Part shown: positions 8,360-18,025 of the stretch, one piece after another
Layout of the letters: each line of letters begins with the position of its first letter
Position numbering within the stretch: position 1 is the first letter of the stretch
From: Lactobacillus gasseri ATCC 33323 = JCM 1131
GTDB taxonomy: Bacteria > Bacillota > Bacilli > Lactobacillales > Lactobacillaceae
Length of the DNA stretch: 64,000 bases
Reading direction: 5' to 3'
Assembly: GCF_000014425.1 (NCBI RefSeq)
Contig: NC_008530.1
Span: forward strand, 682,001 to 746,000
Program-made: the position numbers and the translations under genes
The notes under the pieces: model-generated
Databases searched by the model: none
Told to the model about the DNA's origin: nothing
Seen by the model: the letters and a program-made list of their open reading frames with translations, nothing else

Positions 8360-9096
8360 TTGAAAAAAATAATTGCTAAACTAGTTGGAATGTTTGAATT
8401 ATTCTATGATCTAGTTTTTGTCTATGCAATTTCTAGCATTACAGCAATGATTCATCATCCTGTCAATGGTAGCATTCCTTTAATTACATTTTTGCAGTTC
8501 TTATTAGTTGTCATTGTAGTAATGCAAATTTAGCTTTACCAAGTTATTTATTTTAATCGCTATAGTAAAAATAGTTTCTGGGATCTTAGCGGCCTAGTTT
8601 TAAATATGTTTGTTGCAGTGTATTTAGCTAATAATATCAATACTGAATGGCGAATTACATTTCATTATTTTAATATCGCAATGGCAGTGATGATCGTAAC
8701 GCTATTTTGTCAGATAAGTTAATTAATCATCATCAAATTAGTAAGGGCTTTGTATTAATGTACAGTCATATTGCCATTGTAGTTTCTATTTTGTTAATGA
8801 CAGTATCTTTCCTTTATTTACAAATAAAAAATGTAAATAGATCATTCTTATTTTTCTTAATCATTGGCTCACTAGGTTTGTACTACTTTTCTTTAAGTAT
8901 TAATCAAATATATAACAAAAATAAGTGCAAATTTGCTATTCGTGATTTTCTGGTATTAATAATTACCTTTTCGTTGGGAATAGTTTATTTATGGTTTGTA
9001 ATAAGATCTGAATTAGGTATTGCAATCTGCTTGTTAATTTGGAACTTGGCATTTTTCTTAATTTTTCTAATGAAAAGCAAGAATTCTTTAAATTAG
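8360..9096 (+). pseudogene. Broken low-temperature-requirement A (LtrA)-like membrane protein gene
   Basis: Starting at TTG 8360 behind AGGGGGA, the frame reads MKKIIAKLVGMFELFYDLVF, a clear LtrA-family opening (ELFYDLVFVYAIS). It meets TAG at 8531-8533, where the family has a conserved tryptophan before LYQVIYFNRY, then continues open to TAA at 8720-8722. From about 8700 the rest of the membrane protein continues in the next frame to the stop at 9094-9096, so there is also a frameshift between roughly 8670 and 8722. The parts together would be about 245 residues. The last fragment (TTG 8707 onward, 129 codons) alone has no good ribosome-binding site. LtrA proteins are polytopic and of unknown biochemical role. 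Confidence 0.8.
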
Positions 9097-9163
9097 TGTA
9101 AGTATGATTATTAAAAAATTGTTGACTGCTATAATATTAGTAAATCAATAAAGAAGGTTTAAT

Positions 9164-9775
9164 ATGGACATTTATGGTGGCTATACCCCAGTTCTAAATA
9201 AATTACTTAATCAGATGCTGGAATATTTTAGAAAAGAAAATAAAATTCACCAAGAACAAACCGGTGACAGTCTTTATGAACATTTAATTGGTCGAGTTAA
9301 GAGACCAGAAAGCATGATTGAAAAATGTCAGCGAAAAGAATTACCAGTAACTCCAGAATCAGCAATGAAAAAAATTCGAGACAGCGTTGGAATTCGGGTT
9401 GTCTGTAATTTCATTGATGATATTTATACTTGTATTAATTTGATTCAAAATTGGGATGATGTAGCAATTGTTAAACAAAAAGACTACATTACTAATGCTA
9501 AGCCTAATGGTTACCGTTCTTATCATATGATTTTAGATGTTGAAAGACCTGAAAAAGATATTGAAGGTAATATTCCTGGTCACTACTATGTTGAAGTGCA
9601 ACTTAGAACGATTGCAATGGACACTTGGGCAAGTTTAGAGCATGAAATGAAGTATAAGCATAAAATAAAGAATCCTGAAATGATTGGTAAAGAGCTAAAG
9701 CGAGTGGCAGATGAATTAGCTTCTTGCGATGTAAGCATGCAGACTTTGCGTCATTTGATTAGAGAGGAAGACTAA
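9164..9775 (+). CDS. relP: Small alarmone synthetase, RelP-like
   Basis: A 203-residue GTP pyrophosphokinase with only the RelA/SpoT synthetase domain, no hydrolase domain. Diagnostic motifs are YEHLIGRVKRPESM near 38-51, VGIRVVCNFIDDIY near 75-88, KPNGYRSYHM near 112-121 and VEVQLRTIAMDTWASLEHE near 142-160. The KPNGYRS and AMDxWASLEH forms resemble RelP (YwaC) more than RelQ. Such enzymes make (p)ppGpp from GTP/GDP and ATP under envelope or oxidative stress. Five bases separate it from a response regulator and histidine kinase, matching the relP-relRS organisation of streptococci. Spacing suggests one operon. AGAAGG precedes the ATG. Confidence 0.85.
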   Translation: MDIYGGYTPVLNKLLNQMLEYFRKENKIHQEQTGDSLYEHLIGRVKRPESMIEKCQRKELPVTPESAMKKIRDSVGIRVVCNFIDDIYTCINLIQNWDDVAIVKQKDYITNAKPNGYRSYHMILDVERPEKDIEGNIPGHYYVEVQLRTIAMDTWASLEHEMKYKHKIKNPEMIGKELKRVADELASCDVSMQTLRHLIREED

Positions 9776-9779
9776 CTTA

Positions 9780-10445
9780 ATGAAAATTTTACTGGCAGAA
9801 GATGAAGAGCAACTGTCCCGTGTTTTGGTAGCGGCGATGCAAAGCGTTAATTACGATGTCGACGCTGTTTTTAATGGCCGGGATGCTGTAGAACTTGCTA
9901 AAAAGAATTCATATGATGTTATTATCCTAGATATCATGATGCCGATTATGGATGGAATCACCGCCTTGAAACAAATTCGAAAAAGCGGCGATAAGACTTA
10001 TGTATTAATGCTTACTGCAAAAGCAGAAATTGATGATCGTGTAACTGGTTTAGATAGTGGAGCAGATGATTACTTAACTAAGCCTTTTTCATTAAAAGAG
10101 TTACTCGCTCGTTTACGGTCAAAGGAAAGACGGGATGATCAATATACTCCTAATGAAGTTGAAGTTGGTGATCTGGCCTTGAATGTATCTGAGCAAGAGC
10201 TAGTAAGTCATAATTCAATTCGCTTAGGAAGTAAAGAAACGCAACTTTTAAACTATCTGATGCTCAATGAAGGTAAAGAGTTTTCAACTTCAGACTTATT
10301 AGCGCATGTTTGGAAAGATGAAGACGATGCTAATGAAGAGGTAGTTTGGATTTATATTTCCTATTTAAGACAAAAACTCCAATCTATTCAAAGCTCAGTC
10401 CAGATTGTAGGTGAAAAGGGCGGTAGTTTTTCATTAATTAGGTAG
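9780..10445 (+). CDS. OmpR-family response regulator
   Basis: A 221-residue two-domain regulator. The receiver domain has the acidic pair E7/D8, the phosphorylation site D51 in VIILDIMMP, T79 in MLTAKAE and K101 in YLTKPF. A winged-helix DNA-binding domain fills residues 125-221, ending with VGEKGGSFSLIR; in many relatives this place reads RGxGY. Its histidine kinase follows immediately and the RelP-like synthetase lies five bases before. It probably controls its own operon, but I found no clear repeat to name as a binding site. Confidence 0.92.
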   Translation: MKILLAEDEEQLSRVLVAAMQSVNYDVDAVFNGRDAVELAKKNSYDVIILDIMMPIMDGITALKQIRKSGDKTYVLMLTAKAEIDDRVTGLDSGADDYLTKPFSLKELLARLRSKERRDDQYTPNEVEVGDLALNVSEQELVSHNSIRLGSKETQLLNYLMLNEGKEFSTSDLLAHVWKDEDDANEEVVWIYISYLRQKLQSIQSSVQIVGEKGGSFSLIR

Positions 10446-10454
10446 GTGAGATTA

Positions 10455-11729
10455 ATGATTCAAAAATTTCGCTGGAAGTTTATTGGAATGTCGATTACGG
10501 CTTTGTTTATTGTTTTAGTGATTACATTAGGTACATTACTTGGGATTAGCTATACTCAGAGCCATAATGAAGTGGACCGAGTATTGACAACCTTAGTCAA
10601 TAATCAAGGTCAATTAACGCCACGTAACGCTAAACCAGTTTTTGGTAATCAAAAAGATCCAATTAATAAAAATTTTTTAGCTGGTGAATATAATCCAGAA
10701 GCTATTTTTCAATATCGCTATTTTACGGTTGCAAGTACCAAGAATAATACACCAAAAATAATAAATGATGATAATGTGTATGATGTAGCGCGAAAGCAAA
10801 TTATTGGTACAAGCAAACAGGTTTTTAAGGATAAAGTAACTAGTGGCTCAGTCAATATCGGCAGTAATCAGTATGCTTATCGAGTAGGTAAGGATTCAAA
10901 AGGTAATCAATTTATTGTCTATTTGAACGAATCCCTAATCTATCATCGATTTTCCCTTTTATTTAGAGTTTCAATTTTACTGGGATTAATTGCTTTAATT
11001 GTTTTTGCCCTAATCTTAATCTTGGTATCAAAAAAGGCAATTGGTCCGATAATTACTACTTATCATAAACAACGTGAATTTATTACTAATGCGGGGCATG
11101 AATTAAAGACACCTTTAGCAATTATTTCAGCCAATACTGAAATGGAAGAAATGCTAGGGAATAATTCAGAATGGAATAAGAGTACAAAAGAGCAAGTTGA
11201 TCGCTTAACTAGGTTGATTAACAGATTAATTGCTTTGGCAAGAACCGGTGAAACTGGAGAAGTCGTTTTAAATAAAGTTAACTTTTCTGAAATTGTTAAA
11301 AAGAATGTTACTAGTTTTAAGTCTGTAATGCAGAAGAATGACTTGAAATATAATGCGATGATTATGCCAGATTTATATGTAAAAGCCGAAAGGAATATTT
11401 TGAGTGAATTGACTAATATTTTATTAGATAATGCACGTAAATATTGTGATCGAGATGGTGAAGTTAGGGTAAGTTTGACTAAGGGAAAGCTTGGCACTAA
11501 TGCAATTTTACGAGTAGCTAACACTTATAAAGAAGGCAAAGGGAAGGACTATTCTCACTTCTTTGAAAGATTTTATCGTGAAGATGAGTCTCATAATTCA
11601 AAGAAGTCTGGCTTTGGTATTGGTTTAGCCATGGCTCAAGAGATTGTACAAACCTTCCATGGTAAAATTCATGTTAGTCATAAAGATGACATGATCGTGT
11701 TCACGGTAATTTTAAAATTAGCAAAATAA
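10455..11729 (+). CDS. Sensor histidine kinase
   Basis: A membrane sensor of 424 residues. One membrane span is near residues 10-33 and a second near 168-192, enclosing an extracytoplasmic domain of about 135 residues with no domain I recognise. Unlike many relatives there is no clear HAMP signature before the dimerisation box NAGHELKTPLAI, with H215 as the phosphate acceptor. The N box is LLDNARKYC and the G box GFGIGLAMA. I chose ATG 10455, with GGTGAG upstream; a GTG at 10446 would add three residues and would abut the regulator's stop. It is the partner of the preceding response regulator. Confidence 0.9.
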   Translation: MIQKFRWKFIGMSITALFIVLVITLGTLLGISYTQSHNEVDRVLTTLVNNQGQLTPRNAKPVFGNQKDPINKNFLAGEYNPEAIFQYRYFTVASTKNNTPKIINDDNVYDVARKQIIGTSKQVFKDKVTSGSVNIGSNQYAYRVGKDSKGNQFIVYLNESLIYHRFSLLFRVSILLGLIALIVFALILILVSKKAIGPIITTYHKQREFITNAGHELKTPLAIISANTEMEEMLGNNSEWNKSTKEQVDRLTRLINRLIALARTGETGEVVLNKVNFSEIVKKNVTSFKSVMQKNDLKYNAMIMPDLYVKAERNILSELTNILLDNARKYCDRDGEVRVSLTKGKLGTNAILRVANTYKEGKGKDYSHFFERFYREDESHNSKKSGFGIGLAMAQEIVQTFHGKIHVSHKDDMIVFTVILKLAK

Positions 11730-11766
11730 AAGCAGTTAGTTTTCAATTTTGAAGACTAGCTGCTTT
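11730..11766. terminator. Bidirectional terminator between the histidine kinase gene and pepX
   Basis: AAAGCAGTTAGTTTTC pairs with GAAGACTAGCTGCTTT. The U-rich tail is better on the minus strand (GCTTTTATTTT), so it mainly serves pepX. Confidence 0.75.
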
Positions 11767-11787
11767 CTGCATATACTGTTTTTTTAT

Positions 11788-14172
11788 TTACATTTCATGA
11801 AAAGTCAATTGAGTCTTATCTAAGTCAATTGTATAAGTCTCATCTTCAAGTGGACGTTTAGTCATCCCTTGATCGGTTGAATAGATAATCAAGCCTAATC
11901 TTGCACCAGCTGGTAAGCGATAGAAGGTAGGTTGCAATTCGAATTCTAAGTCATAGAATTTACCTGCTTCAATCTTTTCTGCGTGTTTCATATCAGCATA
12001 GTTTTGGACATTCATATGAGCCTTAGTGATCAACTTAGCCTTTGTTTCTTTATCAGGAACAAATTCTTTCATTACTTCTGTACCAAAGCGATAGCCTAAT
12101 TCTTGGATTTGATCATTGAATGATTTAGGAACAGGGGTCAGACGTTTTCTTGATCCTAAATCAACTAAGGCTACTGAAATCTGTCCCTTCGGAAGAGAGC
12201 TAGCAACACTAATTTTAATCTTAGGACGGCCAACTAAAGTTACAGTATGAATGAACTCATCAGTTACAAAGCGTAATTGTTGGTCAAGCCACTTTTCTTC
12301 ACCAGAGATAAAGTCATATTGCCATTTGCTTTCGGAAATTTTAGCTTCTTTGAAGACTTTACCACCTTGATCTGTGAACGAAAGTTTATCATTATCTTCG
12401 CCACCATCTTTTAAGAGATTACCTTTTTTATCAGGGAAGTAAATTTCTTTTCTACCTAATTCATTGTTCCAAGTTGGTTCTTCATGCCATACATCTGGTT
12501 GTAAGTTATCTTGGATCATAACATCTTCCCATTGCTTGTAGGCATTATTCTTGATGCCTAATAATTCATGACAGAACCATAAGTTCATTAAGTCTGAGAA
12601 GTCAATTGAAAGTAAGTTATTCATGTTGTAGTGCGGACCCTGGTGCAAGAATAATTTATGAGCAATTGGTAATTTAGATACCTTTTGCCAAACTTTATAA
12701 ACATTCTTTGGCTTAACGTTCCAGTCATTTAAACCGTGAACTGAGATCCAAGAGCATTTAATATTGTCGGTGTGGTGGCGGTAATTTCTAGCTTCCCAGA
12801 AATCAGAATATTGACCAGTTTCACGATCTGATTTTTCTAAAAGACGTTTTTGCATAGCATCAAACTTCGGCTTAATCTTGAGATAGTCGCCTGCATCCCA
12901 AAGGTTAGACTGACAAGTTTCAGCAAGCATATCTAAATCTTCGCCTTGGCAAGCTTCTGGAGCAATAACTAATCCATGTTCACGATAGTAATCATACCAA
13001 GAAGAAATGGCGGCTTCTGAAACGACAGTTTTAAGACCGGCTACACCAGTAGTGGCGATAGCAATTTGAAGTGTACCTAAGTATGAACGACCAGTCATTC
13101 CAATATTGCCATTGCACCAAGAAGCTTTTGTTTCGTGCTTTCTCGTACGGTCAGTATAAGCAATTCTGTCGCCATGAAGCCATTCGATAATTTCTTTAGC
13201 AGATTCAGTTTCTTCAGGTGCTCCCGTAATTCTTAAACCATCTGAACCACGAGTCCCGATTGCGCCTGCGTAAACATTTGCAAATCCACGTGCAAGCAAG
13301 TATTCATTTAAAGAGTAGGCAGCTTTATGAACTGCTTCTTCAGTTGCTGCTTGATCTTCGCTAGCTGGCTTTTTAGCCTTAGCGGTCGGCATTGCTTCAT
13401 ATTTAGGGTAAGTACTCTTAGTAGCATCTTCTAAGTTAACATCTACATTGTGGTTACGTTTTTCATTAGCAATGATCCCACCAAAGTAAGGATCAGCAGT
13501 GTAGAGTGCAGGAAACTTAAAGTTATTTGATTGGTATGGGCGAAAGACTGTTACTTGCAATAAATCAGGTTTACCGTCTTCATCAGTATCAAGATCACTT
13601 TCAACGTAAACAACTTCACGAATAACCTTACTCATGTCAAAAACAGGTAATGATTTACCATTAAAGTACATAAATTTATTGTTACCGTAGAATTGTGTGA
13701 AATAGCCCTTGCCCGCCATATTATCAATGAAAGTTTGACCATTTTTGGTACGAGTATTAAGAAGACGATAGAAGACCTTAATTAATTCATCACGGTCAAT
13801 CTTTTCTTGGTCAGTATAAGGAAGAGCATTTGCCTTCATGCGAACTAGGGGATCTTTTAAATCATAGTCATATCCTACATGATAGCCAAGCAGTTGTAAG
13901 GCAATATTATAGAAACTATTGCGTGAAATTGAGGCTGGATTTTTAGCTAAAAAATCTTTTAGATTTTCATTTGCGCTAACTGCAAACTCTGCAAGTTTAG
14001 CTTCTTTTGCACCATAAGTTTTTGCTTCCGCAATTGAATTTTCGACTAAAGTAGCTAAAAGATCAGAAAAGCTGTTTTCTTTCCAATTACCAGGTAAGAA
14101 ATTGATGGATTCTAATTCTTTAACCATTTGGTCAAAATCAGTTTGAAGATAACCATATTGATTGTATTTCAT
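11788..14172 (-). CDS. pepX: Xaa-Pro dipeptidyl-peptidase
   Basis: A cytoplasmic serine peptidase (family S15) that releases X-Pro dipeptides from peptides, important for using proline-rich casein fragments. The 794-residue length is typical of lactobacilli. The catalytic triad is visible: S363 in [10 protein letters not shown]483 in GLNDWNVK and H514 in HQGPHYNMN. The N-terminal helical domain, alpha/beta-hydrolase core and C-terminal beta domain are all present. The gene stands alone between terminators. GGGAG lies on its own strand before the ATG. Confidence 0.96.
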   Translation of the reverse strand: MKYNQYGYLQTDFDQMVKELESINFLPGNWKENSFSDLLATLVENSIAEAKTYGAKEAKLAEFAVSANENLKDFLAKNPASISRNSFYNIALQLLGYHVGYDYDLKDPLVRMKANALPYTDQEKIDRDELIKVFYRLLNTRTKNGQTFIDNMAGKGYFTQFYGNNKFMYFNGKSLPVFDMSKVIREVVYVESDLDTDEDGKPDLLQVTVFRPYQSNNFKFPALYTADPYFGGIIANEKRNHNVDVNLEDATKSTYPKYEAMPTAKAKKPASEDQAATEEAVHKAAYSLNEYLLARGFANVYAGAIGTRGSDGLRITGAPEETESAKEIIEWLHGDRIAYTDRTRKHETKASWCNGNIGMTGRSYLGTLQIAIATTGVAGLKTVVSEAAISSWYDYYREHGLVIAPEACQGEDLDMLAETCQSNLWDAGDYLKIKPKFDAMQKRLLEKSDRETGQYSDFWEARNYRHHTDNIKCSWISVHGLNDWNVKPKNVYKVWQKVSKLPIAHKLFLHQGPHYNMNNLLSIDFSDLMNLWFCHELLGIKNNAYKQWEDVMIQDNLQPDVWHEEPTWNNELGRKEIYFPDKKGNLLKDGGEDNDKLSFTDQGGKVFKEAKISESKWQYDFISGEEKWLDQQLRFVTDEFIHTVTLVGRPKIKISVASSLPKGQISVALVDLGSRKRLTPVPKSFNDQIQELGYRFGTEVMKEFVPDKETKAKLITKAHMNVQNYADMKHAEKIEAGKFYDLEFELQPTFYRLPAGARLGLIIYSTDQGMTKRPLEDETYTIDLDKTQLTFHEM

Positions 14173-14246
14173 TAAATATACGCTCCCTTTTATATAATCT
14201 CTTACTCATAATTTTACTAGTTTTACTTCAATAAAAGAAGAAATAA

Positions 14247-14275
14247 AAATGCCGCAAATTTTGCGACATTTTTTG
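14247..14275. terminator. Hairpin between pepX and the interrupted Tim44-like gene
   Basis: AAAATGCCGCAAA and TTTGCGACATTTT pair, with one mismatch, and there are T and A runs on both sides. On the minus strand it ends the broken gene upstream of pepX. Confidence 0.75.
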
Positions 14276-14296
14276 ATAGATTTAAGTGTCCTTCAA

Positions 14297-15208
14297 TTAA
14301 TTAATTTTGTTTTCAGTATAATCATTTCCAGATTGATAATCATTGAAATCTTCACCATTAAGATGGAAATGTTCGCCATAAACTAAGTTAATGATTTTTG
14401 GATTTCGATTATCTTCTAGACCAAAGAGGACATAATCCGTCCATTTATTTCTGCTAAAACTTGTGTCAAAATCTTGATTAAATTGGATTTCTTTATCTTT
14501 GCCTAATACAGTTAATTTAGCAAGGAGTAAGCTTTTATCAAGATGAGTTACTTCTTCAAAAATCATAGAATCGATAACTGTTTCGTCAACTGTTCCAGAG
14601 TTTCTCTTAAGTTCAATTTCTTTGACCATGGCTTTGTAGTAGTTTCGATCAAGATACTGCTTTAGACTTTTAACTCGGTACTTAGAGTTAACATACTTTT
14701 CCCTTAACAACTGGCTATATAGGAACTATGCGTGAATATAGACTTCTTTATAAGCCGTGAAGTCATCTTTAGGATTAGGTTTAATGAATTTGATATTGAG
14801 ACGATGTAATAGTTTTTGGTATTTATCGAGTCTTTGGTTAGGATAGAAAAGTTTATAATTATTATCGCCAGAATTTTTAATGAGATAATTAGAATGATAT
14901 TCAAAACGTAGCCGTATTTTAAATATGAAATCATAAAGAGCAGCAATAATATAAGAACCGAAAAAGATAAATACTAAGATAGCGCAGCCACCTAATATCC
15001 CTCCAATAGAAGAATTGCTACCATCACTACTATCAGATGAAGTGTAACTAGTTCCTCCGCCACCTGAAGAACCACCAGTACTGTGACCGCCACCGGTTGA
15101 TCCCATTGAAGCAAAAGCTGGTTGAGAAAAATGAGGATTAGTTGTAGTAACGCTTATACCTAAGAATAGAAGACAAACTAAAATAATTATTTTAACTTTC
15201 TTTTTCAT
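14297..15208 (-). pseudogene. Secreted or anchored Ser/Gly-rich protein with Tim44-like domain, split by an amber codon
   Basis: The ATG at 15208 opens MKKKVKIIILVCLLFLGISV, a signal or membrane anchor. A Gly/Ser-rich linker follows (GGGHSTGGSSGGGG), then a membrane span near residue 75 and a soluble part. TAG at 14726-14728 ends this after KEVYIHA. The same frame stays open on the far side, reading FLYSQLLREKYVNSKY and continuing 140 codons to TAA at 14297. The combined protein of about 304 residues would have a C-terminal domain resembling Tim44-like (NTF2-fold) domains. One base change would restore it, so it is a recent pseudogene or, less likely, a readthrough gene. The C-terminal piece has no clear ribosome-binding site. 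Confidence 0.7.
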
Positions 15209-15359
15209 AAAATCGCCCAATAAATAAAATGCGTTATTTATATTTTAACTAAATAAGAAGAAAAAAAGCAAATTAAGATTTAAAGATATTTTTTAGATTT
15301 TGATGAATATAACTAAATTATTTTTAATTCAAAAGCTGGTAAGTAAGATTTTTATTTCT

Positions 15360-15365
15360 TATAAT
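15360..15365 (+). promoter_or_regulatory. Probable -10 of the pepN promoter
   Basis: TATAAT, with TGGTAA 17 bases upstream as a weak -35. The pepN ATG lies about 37 bases downstream behind GGAGGT. Confidence 0.5.
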
Positions 15366-15402
15366 AAATACTTGAGAAGCTATAAATATTGGAGGTCAAA
15401 AT

Positions 15403-17937
15403 ATGGCAGAAGTTAAACGTTTTTATGAAACTTTTCACCCAGATCATTATGATATCTATTTAGATATTAGCCGTGAAAAAAAGAGCTTCCACGGTAAAAC
15501 TATTGTGGTTGGGGATGCTCAAGAAGAATTAGTTAAATTAAATCAAAAGTACTTAAAGATTACCTCAGTTAGAGTCGATCAAAAGAAGGCTGATTTTGAT
15601 TATAACGATAAAGAAGAAGTCGTTAATATTAAGGCTGGTAAAGTTGGTGAGATGAAAATTGAGGTTGACTTTGAAGGTAAGTTAACTGATTCAATGATGG
15701 GTATTTATCCTTCTTACTATGAAGTTGATGGCGAAAAGAAGCAACTAGTTGGTACTCAATTTGAAACTACTTTTGCTCGTCAAGCCTTCCCATGTGTTGA
15801 TGAACCAGAAGCTAAAGCTACTTTTGCACTTGCAATTAAGTTTGATGAGAAGCCTGGCGAAACGATTATTTCCAATCAACCAGAAGAGAAGTTTAAAGAT
15901 GGTGTTCACTACTTTAAGCCAACTTTACGTATGTCTAGCTACTTGGTTGCTTTTGTCTTTGGCGATATGCAAAAGAAATTGACTAAGACCAAGTCTGGCG
16001 TTGAAATTGGCGTTTTTGCAACAAAAGCACATAAAGCAAAAGAATTGGACTTCGCTTTAGATATTGCTAAACGCTCAATTGAATTTTATGAAGATTTCTA
16101 TGAAACACCATATCCATTGGAGCATTCATATCAAGTTGCACTTCCTGACTTTTCAGCAGGTGCAATGGAAAACTGGGGTTGTGTAACTTACCGAGAAGCT
16201 TACTTATTACTTGATCCTGACAATACTTCATTAGACATGAAGCAATTAGTTGCAACTGTTATTGCTCATGAATTAGCTCACCAATGGTTCGGTGATTTAG
16301 TAACCATGAAGTGGTGGGACAACTTATGGCTTAACGAAAGTTTTGCTAATATGATGGAATATGTAGCAGTTGATGCCTTAGAGCCAAATTGGAAGATTTG
16401 GGAGATGTTCCAAACTTCAGAAGTTCCAGCTGCCCTTCAAAGAGATGCAACTGATGGTGTGCAATCAGTTCACGTAATGGTTAATGATCCAGCAGAAATT
16501 GATGCCTTGTTTGATTCTGCAATTGTTTATGCAAAAGGTTCAAGAATGCTAGTAATGGTACGTGCATTACTTGGCGATAAGGCTCTTCGTGAGGGATTAA
16601 AGAATTACTTTGCAGCTCATCAATATAGTAATGCCACAGGTGACGACTTATGGAAGGCACTTGGTGAAGCAAGTGGCCTTGATATTGGTGCAATTATGCA
16701 TTCTTGGTTAGAGCAACCAGGTTATCCAGTAGTTAATGCTAAAGTTGAAGATGGTAAATTAGTCTTAACTCAAAAACAATTCTTCATTGGTGAAGGTAAA
16801 GATGTTGGTCGTAAGTGGCAAATTCCATTGAATGCTAATTATGCAGCTGTACCTAAGATCATGAAGGATGAAAAACTAGTTGTTGGTGACTACAAAGATT
16901 TACTTGCTAATAACGGCACACCTTTCCGCTTAAATGTTGGTAATAATTCTGACTTTATTGTTAAGTATGATCAAACTTTACTTGATGATATTTTAAGTCA
17001 TGTTGATGAATTAGATGCAGTTGATAAATTACAATTGCTTCAAGACTTTAGATTACTAGCAGAAGGCGGTCAAATGTCTTACGCAGATATTGTGCCACTT
17101 CTTCCTAAATTTGCAGATTCAACTTCACCAATTGTTAATAATGCATTGTACAGAATTATGGCTACTTTGCGTAATTTTGTAACACCTGGTTCAGATGAAG
17201 AAAAGCAATTGAAGAGACTTTATGATTTGCTTTCTGAAAGACAAGTTAAACGTTTAGGCTTAATTCCTAAGGCTGGCGAATCTAACGATGATAATTTAAC
17301 TAGACCGTATGTAGTTTCAGCTTCTCTATATGCTGAAAATGATGATACGATTAATGGTCTTCACGCTATCTATTCAGAAAATTCTGATAACTTAGAAGGT
17401 ATTTCAGCTGATATCAGAAGTGCTGTTTTAGCTAACGAAGTTAAGAACTTTGGTAATATGACCTTGTTTGACAAGTTAATTAAAAAGTACCAAGAAACTT
17501 CTGATGCAAGCTTGAAGCAAGACTTATGTGCCGGTATTACTTCGACTAAGATGCCTGAAATTATTGACGCAATTGTTGATGATTTTGAAAATGCACAAGT
17601 TGTTAAACCTCAAGATTTGCGTGCATGGTACCGCAACGTATTAGCTAATCCATTTGGTCAAGAACAGGCTTGGAATTGGATTAGATTAGAATGGCCATGG
17701 CTTGAAGCAACTGTTGGTGGTGATATGGAATTTGCTACTTTCATTACGGTAACAGCGAATATTTTCCATACTGAGGAAAGATTGAACCAATTCAAAGACT
17801 TCTTCGAACCAAAGATTAATACTCCAGGATTAACCCGTGAAATTAAGATGGATACTAAAGTAATCGAAACTAAGGTAAACTTAGTTAAGAAGGAGCAAGC
17901 TGCTGTAAATGCAGCAATTGCCAAAGCAGTTGACTAA
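15403..17937 (+). CDS. pepN: Aminopeptidase N (lysyl aminopeptidase)
   Basis: A cytoplasmic M1-family zinc aminopeptidase of 844 residues, the general aminopeptidase of lactobacilli. GAMEN at residues 253-257 binds the substrate N-terminus. The zinc site is HELAH (H289, E290, H293) with E312 in NESFANMMEY. The C-terminal ERAP1-like helical domain is complete. GGAGGTC lies seven bases before the ATG. The gene is monocistronic, with a hairpin terminator after it. Confidence 0.97.
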   Translation: MAEVKRFYETFHPDHYDIYLDISREKKSFHGKTIVVGDAQEELVKLNQKYLKITSVRVDQKKADFDYNDKEEVVNIKAGKVGEMKIEVDFEGKLTDSMMGIYPSYYEVDGEKKQLVGTQFETTFARQAFPCVDEPEAKATFALAIKFDEKPGETIISNQPEEKFKDGVHYFKPTLRMSSYLVAFVFGDMQKKLTKTKSGVEIGVFATKAHKAKELDFALDIAKRSIEFYEDFYETPYPLEHSYQVALPDFSAGAMENWGCVTYREAYLLLDPDNTSLDMKQLVATVIAHELAHQWFGDLVTMKWWDNLWLNESFANMMEYVAVDALEPNWKIWEMFQTSEVPAALQRDATDGVQSVHVMVNDPAEIDALFDSAIVYAKGSRMLVMVRALLGDKALREGLKNYFAAHQYSNATGDDLWKALGEASGLDIGAIMHSWLEQPGYPVVNAKVEDGKLVLTQKQFFIGEGKDVGRKWQIPLNANYAAVPKIMKDEKLVVGDYKDLLANNGTPFRLNVGNNSDFIVKYDQTLLDDILSHVDELDAVDKLQLLQDFRLLAEGGQMSYADIVPLLPKFADSTSPIVNNALYRIMATLRNFVTPGSDEEKQLKRLYDLLSERQVKRLGLIPKAGESNDDNLTRPYVVSASLYAENDDTINGLHAIYSENSDNLEGISADIRSAVLANEVKNFGNMTLFDKLIKKYQETSDASLKQDLCAGITSTKMPEIIDAIVDDFENAQVVKPQDLRAWYRNVLANPFGQEQAWNWIRLEWPWLEATVGGDMEFATFITVTANIFHTEERLNQFKDFFEPKINTPGLTREIKMDTKVIETKVNLVKKEQAAVNAAIAKAVD

Positions 17938-17961
17938 AAATAAAGATTAAGTAAGTTAAAA

Positions 17962-17994
17962 AAGATGCGCTTTCAGTTTTGAAAGCGCATTTTT
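17962..17994 (+). terminator. Terminator after pepN
   Basis: ATGCGCTTTCA pairs with TGAAAGCGCAT around a short loop, followed by a T run. Confidence 0.88.
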
Positions 17995-18025
17995 GATATA
18001 ATTTATAAAATAGGGGTGACTTAAT

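Noticed and set aside
8531-14728. Possible amber (TAG) recoding, because two genes have internal TAG codons
   Set aside because: Normal genes here end with TAG (for example the response regulator), the ltrA-like gene also has a frameshift, and no suppressor tRNA is seen. Independent gene decay is simpler.
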